A stretch of DNA of 64,000 bases. It comes from Galeopsis tetrahit (Eukaryota > Streptophyta > Magnoliopsida > Lamiales > Lamiaceae). The position numbers and the translations under genes were made by a program. The stretch lies in the NCBI GenBank assembly GCA_963675135.1, contig OY776119.1, positions 41,105,198 to 41,169,197 on the forward strand, written 5' to 3'. The notes beneath the pieces were generated by a model. The model was not told the origin of the DNA. It was given only the letters and a program-made list of their open reading frames with translations, and made no database searches. Shown in pieces: positions 1 through 10,300 of this stretch (position 1 is its first letter; each line of letters opens with the position of its first letter).

Positions 1-273
1 CAAGAAAGCTTTTGATGAATGTTGTGTAAGGTCGTGGTCTTGGATCAAAGTGAAATCGCAAAAGCCTTTTTCTTATAGTTTGAATGATTGGGTTTCTAAT
101 CCTAAGGTGTGTATGATGAATGTTTCTAATCGCAAAAGCCTTTTTCTTATATCTCAGCCTGGGATAGTTTTGTTTTTATTTTATTTTCTGGGTGTTCTGA
201 TTTGTACTTATTTGTAGGGTTGGAGTACCCCTTGTACTCCCCTTTTAATTCCATTTCATTGTTGTTTCAAAAA
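1..273 (+). mobile_element. 3' tail of an L1-type LINE (duplicate copy)
   Basis: This stretch is nearly identical to 15240-15513, the 3' end of the LINE that starts near 12500. It shares the terminal motif TTGGAGTACCCCTTGTACTC and a short A-rich tail. It encodes only the last residues of ORF2 and 3' UTR. The same non-LINE flank follows in both places, so the tail was copied by segmental duplication and is not an independent insertion. The left part is cut by the window edge. Confidence 0.85.
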
Positions 274-511
274 AAAAGAAAAACTGGGACTATATTCGTA
301 CAATTAACTTTCTTGGACCATTATACTAAAGGTGAAAAGTTATGTGAATAAAATAAATTGCATCCCTCTAATCAGCCTATAATTGAAATACATTCAACCA
401 TTCATCAAATTCCTACGTGATTTGAAATACTCCAAAAAAAAAACCTAGAAGAAGCAAAATTCTTTCATCCAAAATTCAGCAAAATCCTTTCTATCTTATT
501 GTGAAGGACTA

Positions 512-592
512 GGTCCTTCGTCAGTTGGAACATGATTTGATCCTCCTCGAGTAAAGTTGTTATACTTATCTCGAGCCATAATGAACTTCTCA
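512..592 (-). pseudogene. GMI1-like last-exon remnant
   Basis: The minus strand encodes the end of the coiled-coil C-terminus seen in full at 15749-15957 (residues MARDKYNNL). Upstream sequence is replaced by the CACTA element at 593. A 4-base difference near 511 (GGACTAGG against GGACTAGCTAGG in copy 2) removes the stop codon position used in copy 2. Part of the preceding exon survives at 2499-2520 with its acceptor TAG intact. This is a dead fragment. Confidence 0.75.
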
Positions 593-2498
593 CACTACAA
601 GAAATGGGGGGAATAGCGACGAAAATTTTACGACAAATTTAAATTTCATCGCTAAAATCAATTTTTAGCAACAAAATATAAATTTTCGCTGCTAAATTGT
701 TAGATTTAATATTTGCAACAAAATATATATATTTCATCGTTATATTAGCAACAAATTGTTTCATTTTGTTGTTAATAATCAAAACAACAATGAAAAATAT
801 ATTTCGTCGCTAATATTTTGCGATGAAATAGAAATTTTCGTGGCTAATTTCATGAAATTATTTTTTACATCAAAATTTATATATTTCATCGCTATATTAG
901 CAACAATTTGCTTCATTTTGTTGTTAATAATCAGAAAAACTATGAAAATTATATTTCGTTGCTAATATTTTGCGATGAAATAGAAATTTTTGTGGCTAAT
1001 TTTTTGAAATTAATTTTTGCAACAAAATTTATATATTTCATCGCTATATTAGCAGCAAATTGCTTCATTTTGTTGTTAATAATCAGAACAAAAATGAAAA
1101 TTATATTTCGTTGCTAATATTTTGCGATGAAATAGAAATTTTTGTAGCTAATTTCTTGAAATTAATTTTTGCAACAAAATTTATATATTTCATCACTTTA
1201 TTAGCAACAAACTGCATCATTTTGTTGTTAATAATCAGAGCAACAATGACAATTATATTTTCTTGCTAATATTTTGCGATGAAATTGAAAATTTTGTGGC
1301 TAATTTCTTGAAATTAATTTTTGCAACAAAATTTATATATTTCATTGCTATATTAGCAACAAATCCCTTCATTTTGTTGTTAATAATCAAAAAAACAATG
1401 AAAATTATATTTCATCACTAATATTTTGCGATGAAATATAATTTTTTGTGGCTAATTTATTGAAATTACTTTTTGCGATGAAATAAAAATATTTCATCGC
1501 TAAACTAACAAAAAATTCTTTTATTTTGTTGTTAATAATTAGGACAACAATGAAAATTATATTTAGTCGCTATTATTTTGGGATGAAATATATTTTTTGT
1601 GGCTAATTTCTTGGAATTAATATTTGCAACAAAATTAAAATATTTTATCGCTACACTTTTATCAAATTATTTAATTTGTTGTTAATAATAAGAAAAACAA
1701 GGATAATTATATTTCGTGGATAATATTAAATCAACTATGCTTATTAAATCAAAAAAAATGATTTATATAATTAAATGTTTAATAATTCTCCAAATTTTAT
1801 GTCTTATAAATCAGTATGAATGTTTATAAAAATATTTATAAATATGATGATGCAAATGAAGATGGACATAATTAAAGATGGGAGAATGAAGATTGACTCT
1901 AATATTTATTATTTTTTTAAAAATTTTAAATTAACATTGATTTTTTACAATTGGAATTGTTTTAAAAATTACAATATATATACACATGTATATATACATA
2001 TATAGTTGTTACAAGTTAAAAATTAATCAATTAATAAATGTGAAATAAATTATTAAATGAGTAAAAATAACTAAATTAAAATATTTATCGCAAAAAATTA
2101 TTAACGAAGTAAGAAATTATTATTTTAGACACAAAAAAATTTTGTCGTTAATTCTAATATTTTCGTCGCTAATGTGAGTTAGCGATGAAATAATTTTGTC
2201 GCAAGATTTGTTGCTATACACCCGTCGCTAACGTGTTTGCGACAAATGTTTGATTTTCCTTGCAAACATTTTGCGATGAAATTCATATTTTCGTCGCTAA
2301 TATTTTGCGATGAAACTCAAATTTTCATCGCTAATATTAGCGACGAAATTAATTTTTTTTGTCACAAACACGTTAGCGACGGGCGTATAGCAACAAATCC
2401 TGCGACAAATTTATTTCATCGCTAATTCACATTAGCGACGAAAATATTAGAATTAGCGACAATTTTTTTCGCGGCTAAATTGCAGTTTTCTTGTAGTG
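593..2498. mobile_element. Non-autonomous CACTA (En/Spm) element
   Basis: The element begins CACTACAAGAAA and ends with the inverse TTTCTTGTAGTG, the classic CACTA terminal inverted repeat. Both subterminal regions are filled with direct and inverted copies of TAGCGACGAAA-type motifs, as expected for the transposase-binding subterminal repeats of this superfamily. No transposase is encoded. The 3-bp flanks do not match (TCA on the left, GAG on the right). Compared with the uninterrupted copy at 15838-16145, an exon segment is missing, so insertion was accompanied or followed by a flanking deletion. Confidence 0.88.
640..1730. repeat. 152-bp tandem repeat inside the CACTA element
   Basis: A unit of about 152 bp is repeated roughly seven times, visible as FCDEIEIFVANF translated at 152-bp steps (756, 908 and 1060 onward). 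Each unit carries a GCGATGAAAT/TTTCGTCGCTA pair. The 69-residue open frames that result look like membrane peptides, but they are a by-product of the repeat. Confidence 0.8.
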
Positions 2499-4035
2499 GA
2501 GGTCATCCTCAACCTCCTACATGGAAAAAATTTGTCGTAAGAAAATGCACAATATCTATGTCATGTGAAAAAAATTACGTACCGTTAGGTAAAGGTCATT
2601 TTCTACCTCCAATTGTGGAGTCTCTAAAGTTTGTAATGGCTACAAAAGAAGTTCAGACAACATTCTTAGTTTGATCAAAATTTGAAAAATCGAATGGAAG
2701 TACAAAGTCCCAAAAATCGAATGGAAGTATATTTTGGTGGAGAACTCAAACGAATTTCTTAATTTTCAAATGCCAAGTCCACGGCGTATTTATAGGTACA
2801 AAAATACAGAATTTATATAATCTAATAATGGTGAATCTTGAAAGTCAATTTGAATACATGAACTAGAAATTAATTCAATATTGATTATATAAACAAAATT
2901 AATTATAGAATCAAAAGACACAATTTTAAAAAAAAAAATTATATTCCAACATATATATATATATATAATTGCATTCAAATTAAAGTATTTAATGTATTTA
3001 ATCAAGCCGTGATATAAATACATTTTATATATTTCTATACTAAGATATTTAAATACATCCTATTTATATGTCAAATTAATTAGTTTAATGGATTTTAGGC
3101 TAATCGATTAAATTTAAATATATAAACAAAAATTACAAACCTAATTAAGTCTATTAGTCCCAATGTGATACGTACTAGTTTTCTAATATTTGTTCATCCA
3201 TATTCAGAAGAAAATTTAATTAGCTCAATATGTTTTGCCCAAGAAAATGCCAAAATTATGTTTTGTGAACTTCGCAATTAAAGTAGGCAATACCTGCAAA
3301 AAAAAGTTCAAACAATATTCTTAGTTTGATCAAAATCTAAAAAATCATATGGAAGTACAAAATCCCAAAATTACTAGACGTCAACCTTCATATCGTTAGT
3401 GGTAGAGAACATATATTTTGGTGGAGAACTCATTTGGATTTCTTAATTTTCAAATGCCAAGTACATAGGGTATTTATAGGTACAAAAATACATCATTAAT
3501 CTAATCTAATAATGGTGAATCTTGAAAGTCACTTTGAATACATGCATGAACTATAAATTAATTCTGGAATCAAGAGACAGAGTCTAAAAATTTCAAATTA
3601 AAGTATTTAATGTATTTAAATATATTATATTTCTATACTAAGATATTTAAATACGTTGTTATTTAGAAATAACCAGTGCTGCGTCCCTTCCTTAGGTTAG
3701 GGTTTTTATGTATGTCAAATTAATTAGTTTAATGGATTAAGGCTAAACGATTTAATTTAAACAAATTAAAAAAAATGGAACAGAGGAAGTAATATTTTCT
3801 TGAACTAGAAAACACGTTAAATGGATATATATAGATTTTTTTTTACTAAAATTGTTTTAATTTTTAAATTTTTTAAATTTAAATTAAAAATTCTAAAAAT
3901 CTCATTCACATTTAAAATATTTGAGAATTCTATAATTTAGTTAGCAAATACTAAATCCCTCGTATCTACCCATTAAAGAACTAAAAAGACGCATTGAATG
4001 AAGAGGTGGTGATCTAAAGCAGCAGCCGAGTCCTG

Positions 4036-4310
4036 GTAATTTTCATTAGTTTTTATATACCTTGGATTATTTCGACATGGGTTAATTGTTAGTAATTTTG
4101 TGTTTTGTTTGTGTAATTGTTCGAATTTCTTTTGAATTTTTGCCTAGTGTTTCTTTCTATTGCTGAAACTATGGATGGTAATTTTCATTAGTTTTTACCT
4201 TGGATTAATTCGAAATGGGTTAGTTGTTAGTAATTTTCATGTCTTGTTTGTGTAATTGCTCGAATTTCTTTTGAATTTTTGCCTAGTGTTTCTTTCGGTT
4301 GCTGAAACCA
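4036..4310 (+). repeat. 140-bp tandem repeat upstream of F-box gene, two units
   Basis: Two units of about 140 bp start at 4036 and 4176 with GGTAATTTTCATTAG and end in the sequence context around the F-box start codon (TTGCTGAAACYATGGAT). Each upstream unit therefore carries a decoy ATGGATGGTAAT start. Copy 2 of the duplication has three units (21108-21521). Confidence 0.85.
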
Positions 4311-5085
4311 TGGATCGACTCAGTAAGTTACCCGACTCGTTAATTCTCCAAATACTCTCATTGTTGCCAATGAGAGATGTTGTTTCGACAACTCTTTTGT
4401 CCAAAAGTTGGAATAACCTCTGGACCACCCTCCCCTGCCTTAATTTCGGGATAGGACGGGAGTGCAACATTAATTCTCTAGTGGAATGAATTAATGTTCT
4501 CGGGCCAAATTATATGTTCTGGGCTGAACATAAGAGTATTTGGGTCTGTAAGAAGCCCAAACCCTATACCTTCTAATGGATCCCTAGCTTGGCCCATTAA
4601 CTTATGGAGATTATAAATAGGAGCCTCAAAATAGTTTTGAAACCCTAGCACACACGAAATTGAGAAAAAACGGCTAGGGTTTCAAGGAGACGAAACTGAG
4701 GCACCTTTTCCACGTTTGATAGCGCGCCGTCCACCCGGTGTTCGAGCGAGGTTGGGAGACAGGCTAGAAGATCCGTAGATTGGAATCAACATCTCGATCT
4801 TCAAGGGTAACGAATCTATATTCTGCTTTAGATACATGTTTAGGCTTTAATTCGTTATTTATACGTTTGGCATCCGACAACGATCCCGGTGATGGACCGC
4901 CTTCGCCGGCGCGTTCCAGCAATAGGGAAGATACGCTTTCACCATTACCAAATGTCAAGTTTCTAAGGCTTATAGGTACTGATATTGAACTCTCTAAAGA
5001 TGAATTCAGAGACACAATGAATCTTCTTGGGATATTCCCTAATCTAAAGACGTTAGTCATTGAAGACGTGGAACCGACTTATTTT
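4311..5085 (+). pseudogene. F-box/LRR (FBD-type) gene, copy 1, interrupted by an LTR piece
   Basis: The first exon starts at 4311 and encodes an F-box: LPDSLILQILSLLPMRD, then SKSWNNLWTTLPCLNF. At 4447 the gene joins the 3' part of a copia LTR (4448-4921). After the LTR the frame resumes with LRR-like sequence (SPLPNVKFLRL, about 4925-5080), which fits the next part of the same gene. F-box proteins of this type act as substrate adaptors of SCF ubiquitin ligases. The central LRR region is missing, so this is a dead gene. The other copy at 21522-22435 retains that central part. Confidence 0.8.
4448..4921 (+). mobile_element. 3' portion of a copia LTR
   Basis: This is nearly identical to 23718-24193, the 3' 475 bp of the LTR that there precedes a primer binding site. 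Here it is followed by F-box coding sequence instead of retroelement interior. It therefore represents a 3' LTR or a solo LTR truncated at its 5' side. The junction at 4447 shares a TTC microhomology with both parent sequences. The 5 bp after the LTR end (ATAGG) differ at one base from the ATAAG before the LTR start at 22953, a plausible decayed target-site duplication. Confidence 0.75.
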
Positions 5086-5110
5086 AGTATCCACCAACGC
5101 TCGACCTGGA

Positions 5111-6012
5111 GTATGTAACTAACCTCTCCAAGTATCCACCACCGCATGGATGGCCTTTTCGCATGTCCCTTCATTTCAGGACTTACTACATCAGGCACTT
5201 GCCTTTGAACTTATGAATAACACCACCGATCCGGTCGATCCCTCTCTGGTAGCCTTCTTCACTCGTGGTCAGCCCCCTGCTCGCTCTCAGTCTCGCGTTC
5301 ATCCCAGTCGCACATCTGATCGTGGTGGTCGCCGTGAATCCTCTGGTGGTCGCCGTGAATCCTTTGGTGGTCACGGAAATCCACAACCGTACGTGCCTCG
5401 TTATCAGATCTGTCATGGCGACCATTATGCCAATAAGTCTCCCCAGCGGTTTGTTCGCTCTACGGGTGCTCGCCAGGGCGACTCTTCGGGTCGTTCTTTT
5501 CCTCGTCCGACCGAGGTTCCATCAGCAAACCTTGCTCAGGCGTTTCACTCCGCCTGCACTATGTCCTCGCCGCCTTCTTCGGACTGGTATGTGGACTCCG
5601 GTGCCTCGGCTCATATGACCTCCAGCACCTCCCATATGAATTCCTCGACACCTTATTCTGGTAATGGTCAAGTGGTTGTTAGTAATGGTAATTCCTTACA
5701 AATCTCTCATGTTGGACATAAACTTTCTAAGGATATATATAGGTCTTCTAGATGTTCTTGTTGTCCCTCACATCACCAAAAATATCGTCTCTATTAGTAA
5801 ACTCACGTCTGATTTTCCAGTTGATGTTTGCTTTTCTGACAAATCATTTGTTGTTCAGAATCGAGCTACCAAAGAAGTGGTAACTCAGGGTTGGTGTGAA
5901 CAGGGGCTGTACGTGTTGGAACGAGCACTCCCGATTTTGGTCGCTGCTTTGAAGCCGCCTGATGTTGCTCGTGCTTCCTTTAATTTATGGCATTCTCCTC
6001 AAAGAAAAAATG
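5111..6012 (+). mobile_element. Degenerate Ty1-copia gag-protease-integrase fragment
   Basis: A reading frame at 5150-5797 encodes a gag C-terminus with a zinc knuckle-like CHGDHYANKSP (the first and last Cys of CX2CX4HX4C are changed) and the protease motif DWYVDSGASAHMTS. A frameshift near 5700 moves the frame to 5664-6017, which continues with HITKNIVSISKLTSDF and ends in LWHS, the start of the integrase zinc-binding region. It then stops abruptly. No LTRs are seen. It abuts F-box sequence on its left. Confidence 0.85.
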
Positions 6013-6017
6013 TTTAA

Positions 6018-6593
6018 AACTTCTTATAAATGCCAGGAAGAACAAAAAGTATGAAAATTTGCACAAATTTTTAATTTTAATTCCCTAGGGACAAAATTTA
6101 GTTAAATTCAAAATAAACCATAATATTGGGAAGACACGAAATTTAATATTTAATAAATGCCTTATTAAATTTATCGAGCAAGGTCATACGGTCATTAATT
6201 AAGGATAAAAAAGATGATTAATGTGTTTAATGCTTTTTTACGGGTTAATTATAATGGAAAAAATCATTAATTACTCTTCAAATATAATCAGACTTGCTTT
6301 TGTATATAGGACAAATTAGAAGAATAAATACCTAAATAATTAATTTAATATAATTTACCAAAAGATATTACTCTTAATTCTTTTTAACAGAATCATTTCA
6401 TATTTTAATTGAGGTTTCTTCTCACATTTAATTATCTTTAATATCCACCATTTGTTAAATTAATATTGACGTTATTGTTTAATATTTTATGCATATAGTG
6501 ATTATTTTGGTTCTCATAAAAAATAGCAAGTAAAATCGAAAAATTCAAATTAATGTCCTATTTTAGTACTATAAGATTACACCAAAAAATCAT
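6018..6593. other. AT-rich intergenic sequence
   Basis: I see no coding exon, RNA gene or clear repeat here, only AT-rich sequence between the copia fragment and a MITE. Confidence 0.5.
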
Positions 6594-6950
6594 ATACTCC
6601 CTCCGTTTTATAAAGTTAATCGTCTTTGCTATTTTGTACTTAAAATTAAGGAACATAATTTTTTGACATATACCGGCCTCATTAATATTCATCTTCTAAG
6701 ACAAAAATTAATATAAAAAGAGATGGAATGTCAACTTACCTTGTCAAAAGAGAAAAAAGATGATACATTAATATATTTCCAATAAAAAAAGATATTGTAG
6801 GAATTAAATAGGAGTAGATTAGGGAGATTTGTGGTAAAAATAGTAAAAGCGACAAACTTTTTAAAACATAATTTAAGACCAAAAGCGATAAACTTTTTAA
6901 AACATAATTTAAGACCAAAAGCGACAAATTTTTTGAAACGGATAGAGTGC
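6594..6950. mobile_element. Stowaway-like MITE (decayed)
   Basis: The left end reads TACTCCCTCCGTTTTATAAA, the conserved Stowaway terminus. The right end is degenerate, with AAACGGATAGAGTG near 6950. An internal unit with GCGAYAAACTTTTTAAAACA is repeated about three times at 6850-6935. There is no coding capacity. Confidence 0.55.
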
Positions 6951-7368
6951 TCACCCTTTAGTCCTTTACCGATACCCAAAAAAAAAGGATAAACACTTTT
7001 TTTTATTTCAATATAAGAGTAAGTTTTTTTTTTGAGAGGCAACATAAGAGCAAGTCCATTCAGATTTCTCAATGAAAAATGTATTGAGATTAATTCATTA
7101 ATTTATCAGCATTCTAAGAAATTTTTAGGTGATTTTTCAGTATTTTTTGTTTAATTTTTCAAAGAACTTATTGAAGTGTTGTGCAGGTTATGGTCTTAAA
7201 TTACTTTAGCTAGATTTTCAGAATTTCTCTGTCCCAACTGTTTTTTCTGAAAATTTAAAAATCAAAAAACTTTTATGTAGATGCTAATTATATTCTTGAA
7301 TTGATAAAAATTAAGTGGAATGAATATTTATCAACTTGTTAGATTAAATGATTGTTTTTGAATGACAG

Positions 7369-10300
7369 ATGAATTCAAAGAGGCCTCTGGGAGATTGCAG
7401 CATGGAGAGGAAAAGAAAGATTCGTTGCGAAATGGGCTATGATACATTCGAAACAGCCCTTGCAAGCCTTATAGTGAACCTACAACATGTTTTAATTTCC
7501 TTGGTTTTTTATTTTTTTGGGGTGCTAATTAAGCTATTCATATCTTTATTAGGAAAATTCTTTGCGAAATTTGTGGTCGAATGGCGAGGGAGAGAGACGA
7601 TTAATAAGGTATGCATTATTTCAGTGAATGAGATCTTGCAAGTGAAAATCATGCATGTTTCAATTTAAGTGTGGACTTTTGGAAAAATGGTTAAACTGCT
7701 GCACTTAATTTTTAAAATAAGTGATTCAAAGAGTATTTTTTATAGTTTGCCAAAACCAGTTTCATTACTCAGAAGTTCCTTATTTACAGTGTGGAGTTGC
7801 TCCCGAGCAGAATCTCGATTTTTGATTCTGGTCCGGGCTTGGACGGCGCTGCTGGAAACCTCGAGAAGTGGTATGATGTTACATTATTGTGAATTTTTCA
7901 ATATTTTTGTTCTTGCATATACAAACCACTAATTAAGAAGATTAAATGGTTCTGATTTTACTGTTCTGTAGGATGTGAGGTTTTTTTTGTACGGGCTGGA
8001 GTACCCCTTGTACTCAGTTTCGATTCTTAATTTTTTTTCCATTGACAAATGCATCAGTTGCTTCTTCATTTGAAGAGTATTAGGGATTTATTTTATTTTA
8101 TTTGTAGGGGGAAAATATTAGCATCATTGCACCAATCAAAAGGGGGCGAAACTCCGTACTCAATGGTATTACTCGACTCTCAGTCGTCTTTCTTTTGATA
8201 AATTTATTGTAGTTTCGTATTCATTTGAATTTTATGTTGTGATCACAGCCTTTCTTCGGCATGTTTGGATATGGAGGTCCCGTTCCTGCCACGTGTTTCG
8301 GAAAGTATGTGAAGTATCTCTTTGTTTATATATACTCATAAACAGATGGAGCTTCTGTAATTAATCACATCTCTAATTCTTTATGCAACTGTACGTACTG
8401 CAGGCGCGCTGTCATTTCATCGAAGACTAAAAATTGTGACAAAGTGTTAACAGTAACTCTGGAAACAGAACCATCAGTGAACTCTTCATGTTCAGAAAGC
8501 TGCTGGAGGGTAATTTACTATTGCCTTCTTTTTCTTCAGTTGCTTTGCCTTTATTTTGCCATATATAGTTTCTTAATCTCGACTCTTTTCAATGTTATTC
8601 ACAGACGAAAGGGGGAATGAGAGATCCTTCGAAAGATGAAACAGAGAAGACACTGCATGGAAGCTTTACGAAGGTATGTTTTCTTCGTATTTGTTTTTTA
8701 ATGGCGCGTTTATCTCCCTGACTTGTCTCCAAAATGTGGTTCATATAATGTTTCGTGTTTCCAACTAGCACGATTTCTGATATTTTTCTCCATCTTGCAT
8801 TATGCTATGCATGTCCAACTACACAGCATATCTTAATATTATCGAGATTACAACCATATTCTCTATATCTAGCCGTTGTGCCACGTGCTCCTTCCTTTTA
8901 TTATCTTCTCCTATTTATAGGGCTAATTCGATGAAATCTATGCTCTTACTGTTTACGCTACTTTTATAATGACAATATTCGACATGAATCAAATCTTGCT
9001 ACTAAATTTTGATGTCTATTGTTGTTTAACTTCTGTCAGATTGAAATTTTCGACCCGAAGGAGAAGAATCTGGATATCAAACGATTACGATGCAAACTCA
9101 AGGACATTTTCTTTCCCTATATCAAGGTGATCTGTTTTTTGTCATCTATCAGAAATGAGTTGCAACAATAAATTTATATGAATGATTTTTTTTGTACAAA
9201 TTAGATTATATTAATTTGCATAGTAATTAGTATAGATTTATTCACCAATTCCTTTTTAATTGCCAGTGTGCTGAAGTGTCTGGCACAAAAAGCCCTCCCA
9301 TCGAATTTCAGGTGAATACTATTTCTCGTTGTGAAAGCCATCGTAATAAGTTGCAAATACGAACTGATTATCTGTCTTGCTTAGTTTTTTTATCATTTGA
9401 TTTAAAACTTGGGATACTTTGCAGGTGAATGGGATCGATTTATCAGAAGTTGAAGAAGCCGTCGCAAACTTGCACTCTTGCAATGGTCGCGACTTAACAT
9501 CATATGCTGCAAGATGGAAAATTATGAATTATGATAAAGATATATTGTATAAAATCAGGTTAGTCACCTTCTACGGCATGGTTTTTTTCTCTGTATTCTT
9601 GTGCCATTTTACTCTGTTTTTTCTCTGTAATTTAGATTAATTGCAAAAACAACATTTTGTCGAATCTCAACATCATTGTTGAATTTCACAGGGTCGGTTC
9701 TTATTTAAGGCCACTGTATCTATCATGCGTCGATAGATACAATAACTATGTCCAGTTCATGGAAGTACCAAAATTGAGCATCGAGCTCAATTCAAATGGC
9801 AAGGTTCTGGCGCATGTACACAGAAAGAAAGTGGTCATAGAACCTGGAAACTCGACTATAAAAGTTAAGGTATATATAGTTTTAATTTCTAGTGCTTTTT
9901 TTTTTGTGCTATTCCGTCGTTCCTTGGCTCATAAGTTGTAAATTTCGCAGGATTTCTTCATTAAAAGTACTGGATTGGATGATATTCCACCAAACTATGA
10001 AGCTACCTTAACGATAACCAGTGCTGATAAGACGTACTCTGCTGAATTCCCATGTCGAGGTATTTTGTACAAGCCGAAATTGTGTCCTTTTATTTCGCAT
10101 TAATTCTTGAATTACGTACTCACTTGAACATCTTGCTGTCGACAGTTATACCTGGAACTCCGGAAAAAATCACTCTATGTCCACCAACATTAACGCGATT
10201 GATTCCAGGCCAGATTATTAAGGAGCTATCATTGGAGGTATATTTGTTCGTCATCCTCGTCCCTTTTACTTCATACGGATTATAATTTTTTTAGGCCCGT

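Larger units (their letters stand above)
1..4921. repeat. Segmental duplication, copy 1
   Basis: Positions 1-592 match 15239-15837, 2499-3330 match 16144-16971, 3331-4447 match about 20401-21657, and 4448-4921 match about 23718-24193. Identity by eye is very high, with scattered single-base changes and small indels. Copy 1 differs by a CACTA element with loss of about 310 bp of exon (593-2498). It lacks the Mutator-like element of copy 2 and lacks the stretch corresponding to 21658-23717. The spacer at 2530-4030 is AT-rich and holds no gene I can support. Confidence 0.9.

Noticed and set aside
756..1269. Three 69-residue hydrophobic open frames that look like repeated small membrane proteins
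   Set aside because: They are the same frame in a 152-bp tandem repeat inside a CACTA element and have no independent coding evidence.
4780..5118. Continuous 112-codon open frame suggesting one protein
   Set aside because: It is a chance fusion of copia LTR sequence with the F-box LRR remnant across 4921/4922.
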